Shown in pieces: positions 7,741-16,449 of a stretch of DNA of 64,000 nt. The stretch is from JBOFFC01 sp051648405 (lineage in GTDB: Bacteria; Planctomycetota; Planctomycetia; Pirellulales; Lacipirellulaceae), in the NCBI GenBank assembly GCA_051648405.1, contig JBOFFC010000104.1, forward strand, positions 12,388 to 76,387. The letters run 5' to 3'. The notes below the pieces were generated by a model. The model was not told where the DNA came from, made no database searches, and saw only the letters and a program-made list of their open reading frames with translations. Position 1 is the stretch's first letter; the number at the start of each line of letters is the position of its first letter. Both the position numbers and the translations under genes were made by a program.

Positions 7741-9636
7741 ATGCTTGTCTGCACCCGCGTTGGACTGGTGGCCGTCGGGCTGTGGCTGGGGTCGCCGGTG
7801 TTGGCCCAGACGCCGACGCTCGCGGAATCGGTCGCCCCGGCGACCGAGTTCGGCAACCTCGCTGCGGAAGCGAAAGCAGCCTTCACACTGGTTACCCCCG
7901 ACGAGCTCTCGGCTTCACGCCGGCGGCTAGCCGAGGCCGGCGTCGCGCTCGAGCGTCTCGTCGGCCCCGAGTCCCCCTCCGGCGCCGGGTGGCTCGACTA
8001 CCTCGCTTGGGCGGGTGTCCAGAAGCAGTTCGCCGAGGGGTCGCCGGCCGACGTCGCCGCGCTGCGCGCCACCGAGCGCAAGCTGGCGTCGGGCGCCGCG
8101 GGGCTCGAGCGCCCGGAGTTCGGGCGCGTCGCCGAGGCGATCGAACAGTACGCGGCCCTCGCGTCGTTCGCCGCGGTGGCCGACCAACCAGCGGTGTTCG
8201 CGAACCAGGTCGACGCATTGACCCGGCTGCTCGACGAGAAGTCGATGGACGACCCCCGCGCGAGCTACGAAGTCGAGCGTCGGCTCGAGCTGTTCGAGGG
8301 GATCGGGCGCGGCGACGCGCTCGTCGCCGCAGCACTTTCGGCGAACGACCAAGCGAACGTGCTCGTCGAGGTCTCGTCGTCGTTGTTGAGCGAAGTCGCG
8401 GCGCGCCCGGTGAACGACTGCGGGCCGCTCGAGGACTGCATCCTCGGCACGCGGATCCGCGGCACGGGCGCCACGACGGGGAGCCTGACGCTGCGGACGC
8501 TCCCCTCGGCGAGCTACGCCCGGATCGAGTTCGCACTCACCGGCAACACGCGTTCCAGCACCGTCGGCGTGAACGGCCCGGTGTCGATCCGCAGCGCGGG
8601 GAACACGTCGTTTGTGGCCCGCAAGACCGTCGAGCTCGGGGACCGGTCGTTCCGCCTGTTGGGGGCCACGGCCTCGGCGACGACGCGCTCGCGAACGAAG
8701 GGGATCACGAAGAACGGCGGCGGGCTGGGGAGTCGGCTCGTCGAGAAGATCGCGTCGAAGCGCGTCGCCCAGAGCCGCGCACAGGCCGACGCGATCGCCG
8801 GCGACCACGCCGAGGGCCGCGTCGCGGCGCGGCTCGACGAACAGCTCAACGAGCGGATCATCGACGGCCGGCGGCGCTACGACGCGCAGTTCACGCGGCC
8901 GTTGCGTCAGCGCCGGGCGACGCCGCGGTGGCTCGCGTACAGCTCGAGCGACTCGGCGGTGTTCGTCGAGGCCCTGCAGGCGCCGGCGTGGAGGCTGGGG
9001 GCGTCGGGGCCGGCCCCGGCCGCGAGCGCCGGCGACCTTTCGGCCCGCGTCCATCAGACCGGCGCGAACAACCTGCTGGCGGCTTACCTTGGGGGCGCAA
9101 CGCTGTCGCGCGACAAGGTCGAGGGCCCCACGAAGATCGACACGATCGCCCCGCCCTGGCTCGACAAGGCCCTCAAGCAGCCGCAGCCGACGCCCGCCGA
9201 CGTCGAGTTCAAGCCGTGGTCCTTGCGGTTTCGCTCGGGCCGCCCCGTGTCGGTCGTGTTCGCCGACGGCGCGCTGCGGTTCACGGCCCACGTTGCGCGG
9301 ATCACGTTTGGCGACGAGTCGTTCGACGGCTGGGACCTCACCGCCGTGTTCAAGCCCGAGGTCCGCGACGGCCGCCGTGTGCTGGTGCGCCAGGGCCCGG
9401 TCGATCTGCTGCCGACCGGTTTCGACCCCGAAGCGGGGCGCGGCATCGCGAGCAAGCAGCTAGCCCTGCGAGCAAACCTCAACAAGGCGCTCAACGAGCC
9501 CGCCGACCGACTCCCCCAGGAGTTGCGGATCGACCCGGTGGACCTAACCGAGCGCGAGGGGCCGATCGAGTACCTGTCGATCGAGGAGATCGACTTCGAC
9601 GGCGGTTGGGCCAACGTGGCGTGGCGCGCCGACTGA
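7741..9636 (+). CDS. Secreted protein of unknown function
   Basis: 631 residues with a clear signal peptide (VCTRVGLVAVGLWLGSPVLAQ, cut after AQ). The mature part has an all-helical N-terminal half (AAEAKAAFTLVTPDELSASR...) and then a mixed region with short strands (TGSLTLRTLPSASYARIEF, VSIRSAGNTSFVARKTVEL). It ends with PIEYLSIEEIDFDGGWANV. The repeated 'GTGATTGSLTLRTLP/ FALTGNTRSSTVGVNGPVSI' style suggests a beta-rich substrate-like domain. I do not recognise a family. Start ATG 7741 was chosen because it begins the signal peptide and has GGGAGG 13 bases upstream; a longer frame adds 30 residues of repeat DNA. Confidence 0.65.
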   Translation: MLVCTRVGLVAVGLWLGSPVLAQTPTLAESVAPATEFGNLAAEAKAAFTLVTPDELSASRRRLAEAGVALERLVGPESPSGAGWLDYLAWAGVQKQFAEGSPADVAALRATERKLASGAAGLERPEFGRVAEAIEQYAALASFAAVADQPAVFANQVDALTRLLDEKSMDDPRASYEVERRLELFEGIGRGDALVAAALSANDQANVLVEVSSSLLSEVAARPVNDCGPLEDCILGTRIRGTGATTGSLTLRTLPSASYARIEFALTGNTRSSTVGVNGPVSIRSAGNTSFVARKTVELGDRSFRLLGATASATTRSRTKGITKNGGGLGSRLVEKIASKRVAQSRAQADAIAGDHAEGRVAARLDEQLNERIIDGRRRYDAQFTRPLRQRRATPRWLAYSSSDSAVFVEALQAPAWRLGASGPAPAASAGDLSARVHQTGANNLLAAYLGGATLSRDKVEGPTKIDTIAPPWLDKALKQPQPTPADVEFKPWSLRFRSGRPVSVVFADGALRFTAHVARITFGDESFDGWDLTAVFKPEVRDGRRVLVRQGPVDLLPTGFDPEAGRGIASKQLALRANLNKALNEPADRLPQELRIDPVDLTEREGPIEYLSIEEIDFDGGWANVAWRAD

Positions 9637-10047
9637 CGCGCTGAAGGACCGCGTATTTGGGCGGGTGGCTGGGGGCGAAGCCGTTCCTCGTTGCCCCCGG
9701 CGATGCTCGCGCGCGGACGCCGCGCCCATGCCCCGCTGGGGACGTCGCTTAGCTGCGTCCCCAGCCACTCGTCGAGCCTTCTTTCTGCGCGCATCGACAG
9801 CGGCGCCGGCGTCCGACTGTGCCGAATTGTCAAAGTCTGACGGTTGCGCCGTCGATACCACGTTTGCTGAGTTTCCCGTTTGCAGCGGCGTGCGCACGGT
9901 GTGCGAGCGTCGCAGGCGAGGGGAACTAGGCCCGGGGGGGCCTGCGCCTGGCGTGCTTGCGCGCGTCGAGGTCGCACGATCACACCCGTCTGCAACGCCG
10001 CACGAGCGGCCGCGCCGGCGGGCGAATCCTTCGCCTGGGACTCCGCC
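9637..10047. other. Non-coding interval before the TolC-like gene
   Basis: About 410 bases with no convincing gene. The reading frame of the TolC-like gene runs back into it to 9880, but the translation there is Arg/Ala-rich and unlike a signal sequence. No clear promoter pair or terminator was identified. Confidence 0.5.
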
Positions 10048-12438
10048 ATGGATCGGCAAACACGCGCCAACTGGTCGCTCGTGCTCGCGGCCGCGGTCTT
10101 TTCTTCGGGGTGCGCGCCGACGCAGCCGTTCTACTTCCTCGAAGACGGCGACCTGTCGCATTACGTCGATGTGGCGACGCAGATCGAGTACCCCGACGTC
10201 GAAGAGCCCTCGCTCGACGAGGTCACCGCCGCCGGGGCCCCGCTGACGCTCAAGAGCCCCACCGACTACCAGATGTGGGACCTGACGCTCGAAGAAGCGA
10301 CGCGGATCACGCTCGCCAACAGCCAGGTCATGCGGCAGCTCGGCGGGCAGGTCCAGGAGAGCGCGCCGGAGACGATCTCGCGCAACCTGATCAACAGCGC
10401 CGCGGTCCAGACGACCTACGACCCGGCGCTCGTCGAGAGCGCGACGGGGACCGCGATCGGCTCGCAATTCAACGGCACCGGCGTCGAGGCCGCGCTCTCG
10501 GAGTTCGACGCGCAGCTCGACTCGAGCGTCTCCTGGGGTCGCAGCGACCGGCCGCAGAACGTCTCGCCGGCGGTGGCCTTCTTCCAGCCCCGCGACCTGC
10601 AGCAAGACACGGGATCGGGCGTTCTCGGCGTGTCGAAGACCGCAGCGCCGGGCACGCAGTTCGCGTTCCGCAACAACACGCAGTACGACTACAGCAACGC
10701 CGGCGGCCGTGCTGCCCCGAGCGGGTTCAACACCAACTTCGAGGCTTTCGTCAGCCAGCCTTTGTTGCAGGGCGCCGGGACGCAGTACAACCGCATCGCC
10801 GGCCCGCAGACGTTCGATGCGTACGCCCAAGGGGGTGTGAACCCGTTCGACGGCGTCGTGCTGTCGCGGATCCGCACCGACCAGTCGCTGGCCGACTTCG
10901 AGGGGGGCGTGCGCAACCTGATGCGCGATGTCGAGCAGGCCTACTGGACCCTCTACTTCGCCTACCGCGACCTCGAAGCCCGCAAGCTCGGGCGTGACAG
11001 CGCCCTGGAGACCTGGAAGAAGGTCGCCGCGCTGTACCGCGAGGGGGCCCGCGGCGGGTCGGCCGACCGCGAGGCGCAGTCCCGCTCGCAGTACTTTCAG
11101 TTCAAGGCGCAGGTTGAACAGGGGCTTACCTCGTTGTACGCGGCCGAGACGCGCCTGCGATACATCATGGGGCTGAGCATCTCCGACGGGCGCCTGATCC
11201 GCCCGGCCGACGAGCCGACCACCGCCCCGATGGCCTTCGACTGGGCGATGATCCACAGCGAGGCGATCGTCCGGCGCGTGGAGGTCCGCAAACAGAAGTG
11301 GGAGGTCAAGCGTCGCGAGCTCGAGCTGATCGCCGCCCGCAACCACTTGCTGCCGCGCTTGGACGCCTTCGGCACCTACCGCTGGCTCGGCGCCGGCGAC
11401 CGCCTCTGGCAAGACAACCCCGCGCTCGCCGCGGCGCCCTTCGACGACGGCACCGGCGCCTTCAACGTGCTGACCGACGGCCAGTACGAGGAGTGGGAGA
11501 TGGGGGTCCGCCTGAACGTGCCGATCGGCTTCCGGCGCGAGCTCTCGACGGTCCGTCACCACCAGTTGCTGCTCGCCCGCGAACGGGCCCTGCTGCAGGA
11601 CCTCGAGCTCGAAGTGTCGCACCAACTGGGGGACGCGATCCGCGACCTCGACCTGAACTACGGCCTGACCGAGTCGAACTTCAACCGCCGCGAAGCGGCC
11701 GAGCGGGAAGTCGAAGCGGTCCAGGCGCAGTACGACGCCAACCGCGTGACGCTCGACCTGCTGCTCGACGCGCAGCGCCGGCGGAGCGAAGCCGAGACGG
11801 CCTACTACCGTTCGCTGGTGGACTACAACCTGGCGATCGTCGATGTGCACTTCCGCAAGGAGTCGCTCCTCGACCACAACGGCGTTTTCTTGGCCGAGGG
11901 CCCGTGGCCCGGCAAGGCGTACTTCGACGCGATGCGTCGGGCCCGCGCCCGCGACGCGAGCAAGCAGATCAACTACGGCTACACGCGTCCCAACGTGATG
12001 AGCCGTGGGCCGCACGCGCAGCGGATCGGGGCCTCGGCCTCGACGACCTCGCCGGGCGAGTTCCTTGTGCCGACCGAGGCGGTCCCGACCCCGGCGATGA
12101 TTCAGCCAGGCGAGGTGATCCTCGAAGGAACCCCTGGGACGTTCCAAGGGGCGTCGGCGGAGGAAGCCTCGATGGGTGACTCGCCCCTAGCGGCCTCCGC
12201 CGGGCGGCCGCTTTTTGGGGCGCCCGGCAGGGTGCGCGGCGTAGGGAACGCGTCCACACAGCAGGTCGCGGCGCCTGGAGTCGTGATGGTTGGTTACGAT
12301 GAGGCCGCGACAGCGCCGCGTGGCGGCCGCATCCAACGCGCCGCTGGCAACGCGCCCGTCGCCGATGGAAGTCAGACGCGTTACGCGGTTGGTGCGGCTG
12401 CTCGAGTCGCTCCGCAGCGGGGAGTCCATCAGCGCTGA
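10048..12438 (+). CDS. TolC-family outer-membrane channel protein
   Basis: 796 residues, longer than usual TolC proteins (450-500). The N-terminus (NWSLVLAAAVFSSGCAPTQ) looks like a lipoprotein signal with Cys as first mature residue. The body shows outer-membrane efflux features: LTLEEATRITLANSQVMRQLGG, a first repeat with VRNLMRDVEQAYWTLYFAYRDLEA and a second with VSHQLGDAIRDLDLNYGL...LDLLLDAQRRRSEAETAYYRSLVDYNLAIVDV (long helices broken here for length). Beyond about residue 640 is a low-complexity tail. It probably partners an exporter encoded elsewhere; none is adjacent. Its last 74 bases overlap a small helix-turn-helix frame. ATG 10048 begins the signal. Confidence 0.85.
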   Translation: MDRQTRANWSLVLAAAVFSSGCAPTQPFYFLEDGDLSHYVDVATQIEYPDVEEPSLDEVTAAGAPLTLKSPTDYQMWDLTLEEATRITLANSQVMRQLGGQVQESAPETISRNLINSAAVQTTYDPALVESATGTAIGSQFNGTGVEAALSEFDAQLDSSVSWGRSDRPQNVSPAVAFFQPRDLQQDTGSGVLGVSKTAAPGTQFAFRNNTQYDYSNAGGRAAPSGFNTNFEAFVSQPLLQGAGTQYNRIAGPQTFDAYAQGGVNPFDGVVLSRIRTDQSLADFEGGVRNLMRDVEQAYWTLYFAYRDLEARKLGRDSALETWKKVAALYREGARGGSADREAQSRSQYFQFKAQVEQGLTSLYAAETRLRYIMGLSISDGRLIRPADEPTTAPMAFDWAMIHSEAIVRRVEVRKQKWEVKRRELELIAARNHLLPRLDAFGTYRWLGAGDRLWQDNPALAAAPFDDGTGAFNVLTDGQYEEWEMGVRLNVPIGFRRELSTVRHHQLLLARERALLQDLELEVSHQLGDAIRDLDLNYGLTESNFNRREAAEREVEAVQAQYDANRVTLDLLLDAQRRRSEAETAYYRSLVDYNLAIVDVHFRKESLLDHNGVFLAEGPWPGKAYFDAMRRARARDASKQINYGYTRPNVMSRGPHAQRIGASASTTSPGEFLVPTEAVPTPAMIQPGEVILEGTPGTFQGASAEEASMGDSPLAASAGRPLFGAPGRVRGVGNASTQQVAAPGVVMVGYDEAATAPRGGRIQRAAGNAPVADGSQTRYAVGAAARVAPQRGVHQR

Positions 12439-12559
12439 GGCGCTGGCGGCCGCCGGCTGGGTCAGCCGGCGGACGGTGCTCCGCGACGTTGGGACGCTCT
12501 CGGCTGCGGTCCGGACCGCGGCGCGGATGCGATATTCGCTCGCCAGCTACATCGCGTGA
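12365..12559 (+). CDS. Short helix-turn-helix protein, possibly truncated
   Basis: A 64-residue frame overlapping the 3' end of the TolC-like gene by 74 bases. RLVRLLESLRSGESISAEAL and AGWVSRRTVLRDVGTLSAA match the winged-helix (HTH_11/DeoR-like) domain found at the N-terminus of YafY/DeoR-type regulators. The expected effector domain is missing and the frame ends soon after, so this may be a remnant of a longer regulator or a small DNA-binding protein. The similarity is strong enough that the frame is unlikely to be accidental, but expression is uncertain. Confidence 0.45.
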   Translation: MEVRRVTRLVRLLESLRSGESISAEALAAAGWVSRRTVLRDVGTLSAAVRTAARMRYSLASYIA

Positions 12560-12630
12560 CGGGTTGCGGGTAGTCTGTCGCGGGTCCCGGCCTCGCTCCG
12601 CAATCGCGCCCCTGCTCACGCAGCTCTCCC

Positions 12631-13263
12631 ATGTTCTTCTCGTTCGACGGGATCGACGGCGTCGGCAAGAGCACGCAGATGCGCCTGTTCGTCGATTGGC
12701 TCCGCGAAGGGGGGCTGACCGGTGGGGCCGCCGCGCGGGTGGTGGAATGCCGTGACCCGGGATCGACCCCCCTGGGGGAGGCGCTCCGCAAGTTGCTGCT
12801 CGAGAGCGGCCCCGAGACGCCGATCGGCGACACGGCCGAGATGCTCCTCTACATGGCGGCCCGGGCGCAGCTGGTCGAGGAAGTCGTCCGCCCGGCGCTC
12901 GAAGCCGGTGCGAACGTGGTCTCTGACCGGTTCCTGCTGGCGAACGTCGTCTACCAAGGGCACGTCGGCGGCCTGGGGCGCGAGCCGGTGCTGGCCGTCG
13001 GCGAGCTCGCCATCCGGGGGTTGTCGCCGGACCTGGTGTTCCTGCTCGACATGGATCCAGTCGACGCCGACCGCCGCCGAGGTCGCGAACCCGATCGGCT
13101 GGAAAGCCGGGGTTTAGAGTACCGAAAGCGCTTGCGGAAGGCCTTTCTGGCCGAGGCCGTGGCCGACCCGGCGCGGATCCGGGTCATCGACGCGTCGGGG
13201 CCGGTCGAGGGGGTCCAGCGGTCGATTCGCGACCAGGCACTCGAGTTCCGATCGGATCGCTGA
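12631..13263 (+). CDS. tmk: Thymidylate kinase
   Basis: Phosphorylates dTMP to dTDP in the cytoplasm for DNA synthesis. 210 residues, the family length. The P-loop FSFDGIDGVGKSTQ sits at the N-terminus, followed by the conserved ECRDPGSTPLGEALR, the VVSDRFLLANVVYQG segment with the DR motif, and LVFLLDMDPVDADRRRGRE as the lid. The DPGSTP in place of the more common EPGGT is a mild variant. ATG 12631 is the only sensible start. Confidence 0.93.
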   Translation: MFFSFDGIDGVGKSTQMRLFVDWLREGGLTGGAAARVVECRDPGSTPLGEALRKLLLESGPETPIGDTAEMLLYMAARAQLVEEVVRPALEAGANVVSDRFLLANVVYQGHVGGLGREPVLAVGELAIRGLSPDLVFLLDMDPVDADRRRGREPDRLESRGLEYRKRLRKAFLAEAVADPARIRVIDASGPVEGVQRSIRDQALEFRSDR

Positions 13264-13518
13264 GCCCTTGGCGCCCCCCGGCGGAGCTCTGATTGACCTC
13301 GCTAAGCGATTCTCCTACAGTCCTTTGCGTCAAGGCTAGCAGAAACAGGTCTCCCGGCGTTCGGGGGTTCCGTCTGCTTGTCTTCGTGGTGGCTTCGCGG
13401 CGCTGAGCGCGCGAGGACGCCCGACCGATACCCGAGGGGCTGCCGACTGTGAAGATCGACTGACGCGGTCCGCACAAGCGCTCCCGCGTCGCCCACAGTT
13501 CTCATCTTTCAGGGCGTA

Positions 13519-14445
13519 ATGCAACCGCCAGCGCAACCCGCCGTCCGTTCGGTCCTCGCTCCGGCGAAGCTGAACCTGACGCTTGAGGTTGGGGACCGAC
13601 GTGCCGATGGGTACCACGAGGTCCAAACGCTGATCGTCCCGCTCCGCTGGGGCGACACGCTGCTTGTCGAGCGGCGAGGCGATTCGCCCGACATCGAGTT
13701 GGCCGTAACGGGCCCGCAGGCGACGATTGACGTCCCTACCGACGAGCGCAACCTCGTTGTGAAGGCCCTCGGCGCGCTTCGAGAAGCGTTCGGCGTCGCG
13801 TGGGGCGCCCGGGCGACGCTCGTCAAGCGCGTCCCGAGCCAAGCGGGGCTCGGCGGGGGCTCGAGCGACGCCGCGGCGGCGCTCGTCGCAGGCGCCTCGG
13901 TCTGGGGCCTGCTGCGGGGCGCCGGTCGGGAACGCCGTGTCGCGGAACTCTCGGCGGTCGCCGCACGTATCGGAAGTGACGTCCCGTTCTTCGTCCACGC
14001 CATCGCCGGCGGCGCATCGGCGGCGATTTGCCGGGGCAGGGGGGAGCGAGTCGAGGTTCGCGAGGCGGCGGGGGGTGTGCCGGTTGTCGTCGTCAAGCCG
14101 AGCGCGGGGCTATCGACGGCCGCTGTGTTCGCCGAGTCGCGTGCCGATCCACGCGCTGGACTCGGGGGGGATTCAGCGGCCGCCGTCGATGCCCTGGAAT
14201 GGCGCGATTGGCGGGGGTTGCGACGAGCGTGCGGCAACGCCTTGGCCCCGGCCGCCGAGCGCTTGGCGCCCTGGCTCGCCGAGGTCCTCCAGCGGATGGA
14301 CCGTGTCCCGACCATCGTGAACCAAATGAGCGGCAGCGGGTCGGCTTGTTTCGCCCTCTGCCCAACGATCGACGAAGCGCGGCGCCTGGCCGCACGGCTA
14401 CGAAGCGACCGTGGCATCGAGGTTTTTGTGACGGCGACCCGATAG
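13519..14445 (+). CDS. ispE: 4-diphosphocytidyl-2-C-methyl-D-erythritol kinase
   Basis: Fourth enzyme of the MEP isoprenoid pathway; a GHMP kinase of 308 residues. Motif 1 is APAKLNLTLEVGDRRADGYH, the ATP-binding GHMP motif is VPSQAGLGGGSSDAAAAL and the C-terminal motif is MSGSGSACFALC. The MEP pathway would supply isoprenoid precursors also needed for the carotenoid that the retinal enzyme at 49384 cleaves. It is followed 179 bases later by the spoVG-like gene; ispE and spoVG are also close neighbours in Bacillus, so the association is notable. Confidence 0.95.
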   Translation: MQPPAQPAVRSVLAPAKLNLTLEVGDRRADGYHEVQTLIVPLRWGDTLLVERRGDSPDIELAVTGPQATIDVPTDERNLVVKALGALREAFGVAWGARATLVKRVPSQAGLGGGSSDAAAALVAGASVWGLLRGAGRERRVAELSAVAARIGSDVPFFVHAIAGGASAAICRGRGERVEVREAAGGVPVVVVKPSAGLSTAAVFAESRADPRAGLGGDSAAAVDALEWRDWRGLRRACGNALAPAAERLAPWLAEVLQRMDRVPTIVNQMSGSGSACFALCPTIDEARRLAARLRSDRGIEVFVTATR

Positions 14446-14624
14446 AGACGACCCGATAGAATTGCGACGCGCGGCCGAGCGAAGCAAATCCCCGTGAGCC
14501 ACCGTCAGACCGCGGCAAGGCGAGCAACGAACACAGAACGAGAGCATTCTCCCCCCGAATGGCGCGTGGCGTGGTTCGGTTCGATCGGCATCTTGTCAGG
14601 GGCGCCTACTAGGGAGCAACGGCT

Positions 14625-15311
14625 GTGAACATCACCGAAGTCCGCATCAAGCTGATGGACGAACCGGGCGAGCGCCTCAAGGCGTTCTGCTCGATCACCT
14701 TCGACGACTGCTTCGTGATCCGCGACCTCAAGATCATCGAGGGAACGTCCGGCCCCTTCGTCGCCATGCCGAGCCGGAAACTCACCGCGCACTGCGGCAA
14801 GTGCGGCATGAAGAACCACCTGCGTGGCAACTACTGCAACCAGTGCGGCACGCGGCTCGAAGAGGGTCGCATCGTCCGCGACGCCGAGGGGCGGACGAAG
14901 CTCTACGCCGACATCGCCCACCCGATCAACTCGCGCTGCCGCGAGATGATCCAGCAGCGGGTGGTCACCGAGTACCACGACGAGCTCGAACGGGCCAAGT
15001 CCCCCGACTACGTGTCGCGTTACGACGACTACGACGGGGGCGATTACAGCGAGGCCGACGCCGCGGTAACCACCACCACGCGACGCTTCGACGAGCCGCA
15101 CGAGCGAACCCAGGGGGGCCGCCCTCACCACCCGCCGCAGGGGGACCCGATGTCGGCGCCCGCGCCGACCGCTCCGCACTTCGGTCCCCAGGGGATCGAC
15201 GCGCGCGGCCGCGTGTCGGAAGTAGGTGACCACTCGATTCACGGTCCAAGCGACGCGCTGCGCGGCGACTCGCAGGCGCGCGGCGGCGGGTTCGGGGCGG
15301 GGATCTTCTGA
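14625..15311 (+). CDS. SpoVG-family protein with inserted zinc ribbon
   Basis: 228 residues. The SpoVG fold is split: the first half is [12 protein letters not shown]...[20 protein letters not shown]...PFVAMPSRK and the second half is [19 protein letters not shown]. Between them, where ordinary SpoVG (about 90 residues) has a short loop, sits a zinc ribbon with C57, C60, C71 and C74 (CGKCG and CNQCG). After residue 115 the tail is low complexity, rich in Gly, Pro, Asp and His. SpoVG proteins bind nucleic acid and act as regulators in Firmicutes; the ribbon could add a second binding surface. The start is GTG, supported by AGGGAG 9 bases upstream. Confidence 0.85.
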   Translation: MNITEVRIKLMDEPGERLKAFCSITFDDCFVIRDLKIIEGTSGPFVAMPSRKLTAHCGKCGMKNHLRGNYCNQCGTRLEEGRIVRDAEGRTKLYADIAHPINSRCREMIQQRVVTEYHDELERAKSPDYVSRYDDYDGGDYSEADAAVTTTTRRFDEPHERTQGGRPHHPPQGDPMSAPAPTAPHFGPQGIDARGRVSEVGDHSIHGPSDALRGDSQARGGGFGAGIF

Positions 15312-15599
15312 GCTCGGCGCGACGGTTCGAGGGCGCGCTGGGGCGATGGATGGGGTTGCAGCGGCGCGTTGCTTTCGTGCAGCGCCAAAGTCTTCACAAA
15401 TACCCCCGCCCGACAAAAGTGCCCCGCTTGCCTACCCGATAAACTCTCTCGTCGGGGAGAGCACTCGTCGCGTCTCTCCCGCTCCCACAGCGGCCTCCTG
15501 AGTCAGCGATCTGCGGTCGAGCGGAGCTCGATCCGCCGCTGCGCCTCCGAATGGAAACGATGGCCACGTCTGGAGTTGCGACAAATCGGTGACTGCCGG
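15312..15599. other. Non-coding interval upstream of the csrA promoter
   Basis: No credible gene. Slightly AT-richer than its surroundings toward the 3' end, leading into the csrA promoter. Confidence 0.5.
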
Positions 15600-15627
15600 T
15601 TGACAGTCGCCTGGATATGCATATACA
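15600..15627 (+). promoter_or_regulatory. Sigma-70-type promoter of csrA
   Basis: TTGACA (15600-15605) and TATACA (15622-15627) are separated by 16 bases, the best promoter match seen in the window. Transcription would start near 15633, giving a leader of about 47 bases. Confidence 0.75.
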
Positions 15628-15630
15628 CTT

Positions 15631-15655
15631 GAACACTCATTCACCCCGAGTGTTC
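15631..15655. promoter_or_regulatory. Inverted repeat at the csrA transcription start
   Basis: GAACACTC and GAGTGTTC are perfect complements separated by 9 bases. Placed at the predicted start site, it could be an operator or a 5' hairpin in the leader. Confidence 0.5.
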
Positions 15656-15658
15656 TGA

Positions 15659-15666
15659 CACGGAGG
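15659..15666 (+). promoter_or_regulatory. Ribosome site that is also a CsrA-binding match
   Basis: CACGGAGG overlaps the csrA ribosome binding site (GGAGG, 13 bases before ATG) and matches the CANGGANG consensus bound by CsrA, which suggests that CsrA represses its own translation. Confidence 0.55.
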
Positions 15667-15679
15667 TACCGAGACAACC

Positions 15680-15892
15680 ATGCTGGTGCTCTCACGGAAA
15701 GAGACGCAGCGGATCCGCGTTGGCGATTCGATCGTCGTGACGGTCGTGAAGATCGCGGGCGACAAGGTTCGAGTCGGGATCGAGGCCCCGAGCGACGTCC
15801 TCGTGCTGCGGGACGAGCTCGAATCGTTCGAGTCCCCTGCGGGTGGTTTGACCCCCGAACGGGGGAAAGAGGTTGTGAAGCGTTCGGCCTGA
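15680..15892 (+). CDS. csrA: Carbon storage regulator CsrA
   Basis: 70 residues. The sequence opens MLVLSRKETQRIRVGDSIVV and continues VKIAGDKVRVGIEAPSDVLVLRDEL, the standard CsrA beta-barrel core with the RNA-binding arginine in VRVGIEAP. It binds GGA motifs in mRNA leaders and blocks or stabilises translation. The gene has its own strong promoter, a palindrome at the predicted start of transcription and a GGA-containing ribosome site. Confidence 0.95.
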   Translation: MLVLSRKETQRIRVGDSIVVTVVKIAGDKVRVGIEAPSDVLVLRDELESFESPAGGLTPERGKEVVKRSA

Positions 15893-16449
15893 CGGACTTC
15901 TTACAGTGCGACATCACCGTTGGAGTGCTGGGCGACACGTCACGTCACGACGAGGCGCTAGCGGAGCAATCGCTCCGCGGATCAAGCTCCGGGGCCCAGG
16001 GGTGGCGGCAGCCGTGCCCCCGGGGCGACCGACGCTTTTTAGAGTTTCCCCCCTACCACCGGGCGTTGCTGCGGCCGCAGCGACGCCGTGGGGGGGTGGC
16101 GTCCGCGAGCGCGCCGCCGCCGATTGGCCATCGGCGTTGCGAGCCTCCCCGATGTCCTAGGGAACGGGCAACGACCCCCCGGCGGGCTTGCGCCCCCGCC
16201 GGGGCCCGATCGGCGGGGCAGGGGGGCTGGGCGCCCCGGCGAAGACCGACCCGTTGATCGGCGCCCGCCCGGCGTCGCCAGTTGAGCGCCTCTCGCCAAA
16301 CGGGTGGGGCAGCCGGGTGGGACAGCACCGCCGCTTGCCGACTTGGCCCCCCACGCCAAGACTGGACGGGGCGTGATCACCTCCGGGGGGACTGCGGTTC
16401 ATACCGAGCCCTCCCCGCGCCCCATCGCAAACCCCACCAGAGCAACGCC
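15893..16449. other. Non-coding GC-rich interval with hairpins
   Basis: About 557 bases with no supported gene. It contains a perfect 10-bp hairpin, CCCCGGCGGG (16177-16186) with CCCGCCGGGG (16195-16204), and a G/C-rich word near 15990-16030 of the same style as other repeats. One of these may end csrA transcription, though no clear U-tract follows. Confidence 0.5.

Noticed and set aside
9544..12147. An 867-codon open frame on the minus strand
   Set aside because: Antisense to the TolC-like gene; no recognisable motif.
14625..15311. A sporulation role for the SpoVG-like gene
   Set aside because: Planctomycetes are not known to form endospores and no sporulation genes are nearby; the fold is a general nucleic-acid-binding regulator.
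15906..16257. Short plus-strand frames between csrA and the redoxin fusion
   Set aside because: Arg/Pro/Gly-rich translation, no ribosome sites, and hairpin-forming repeat DNA.
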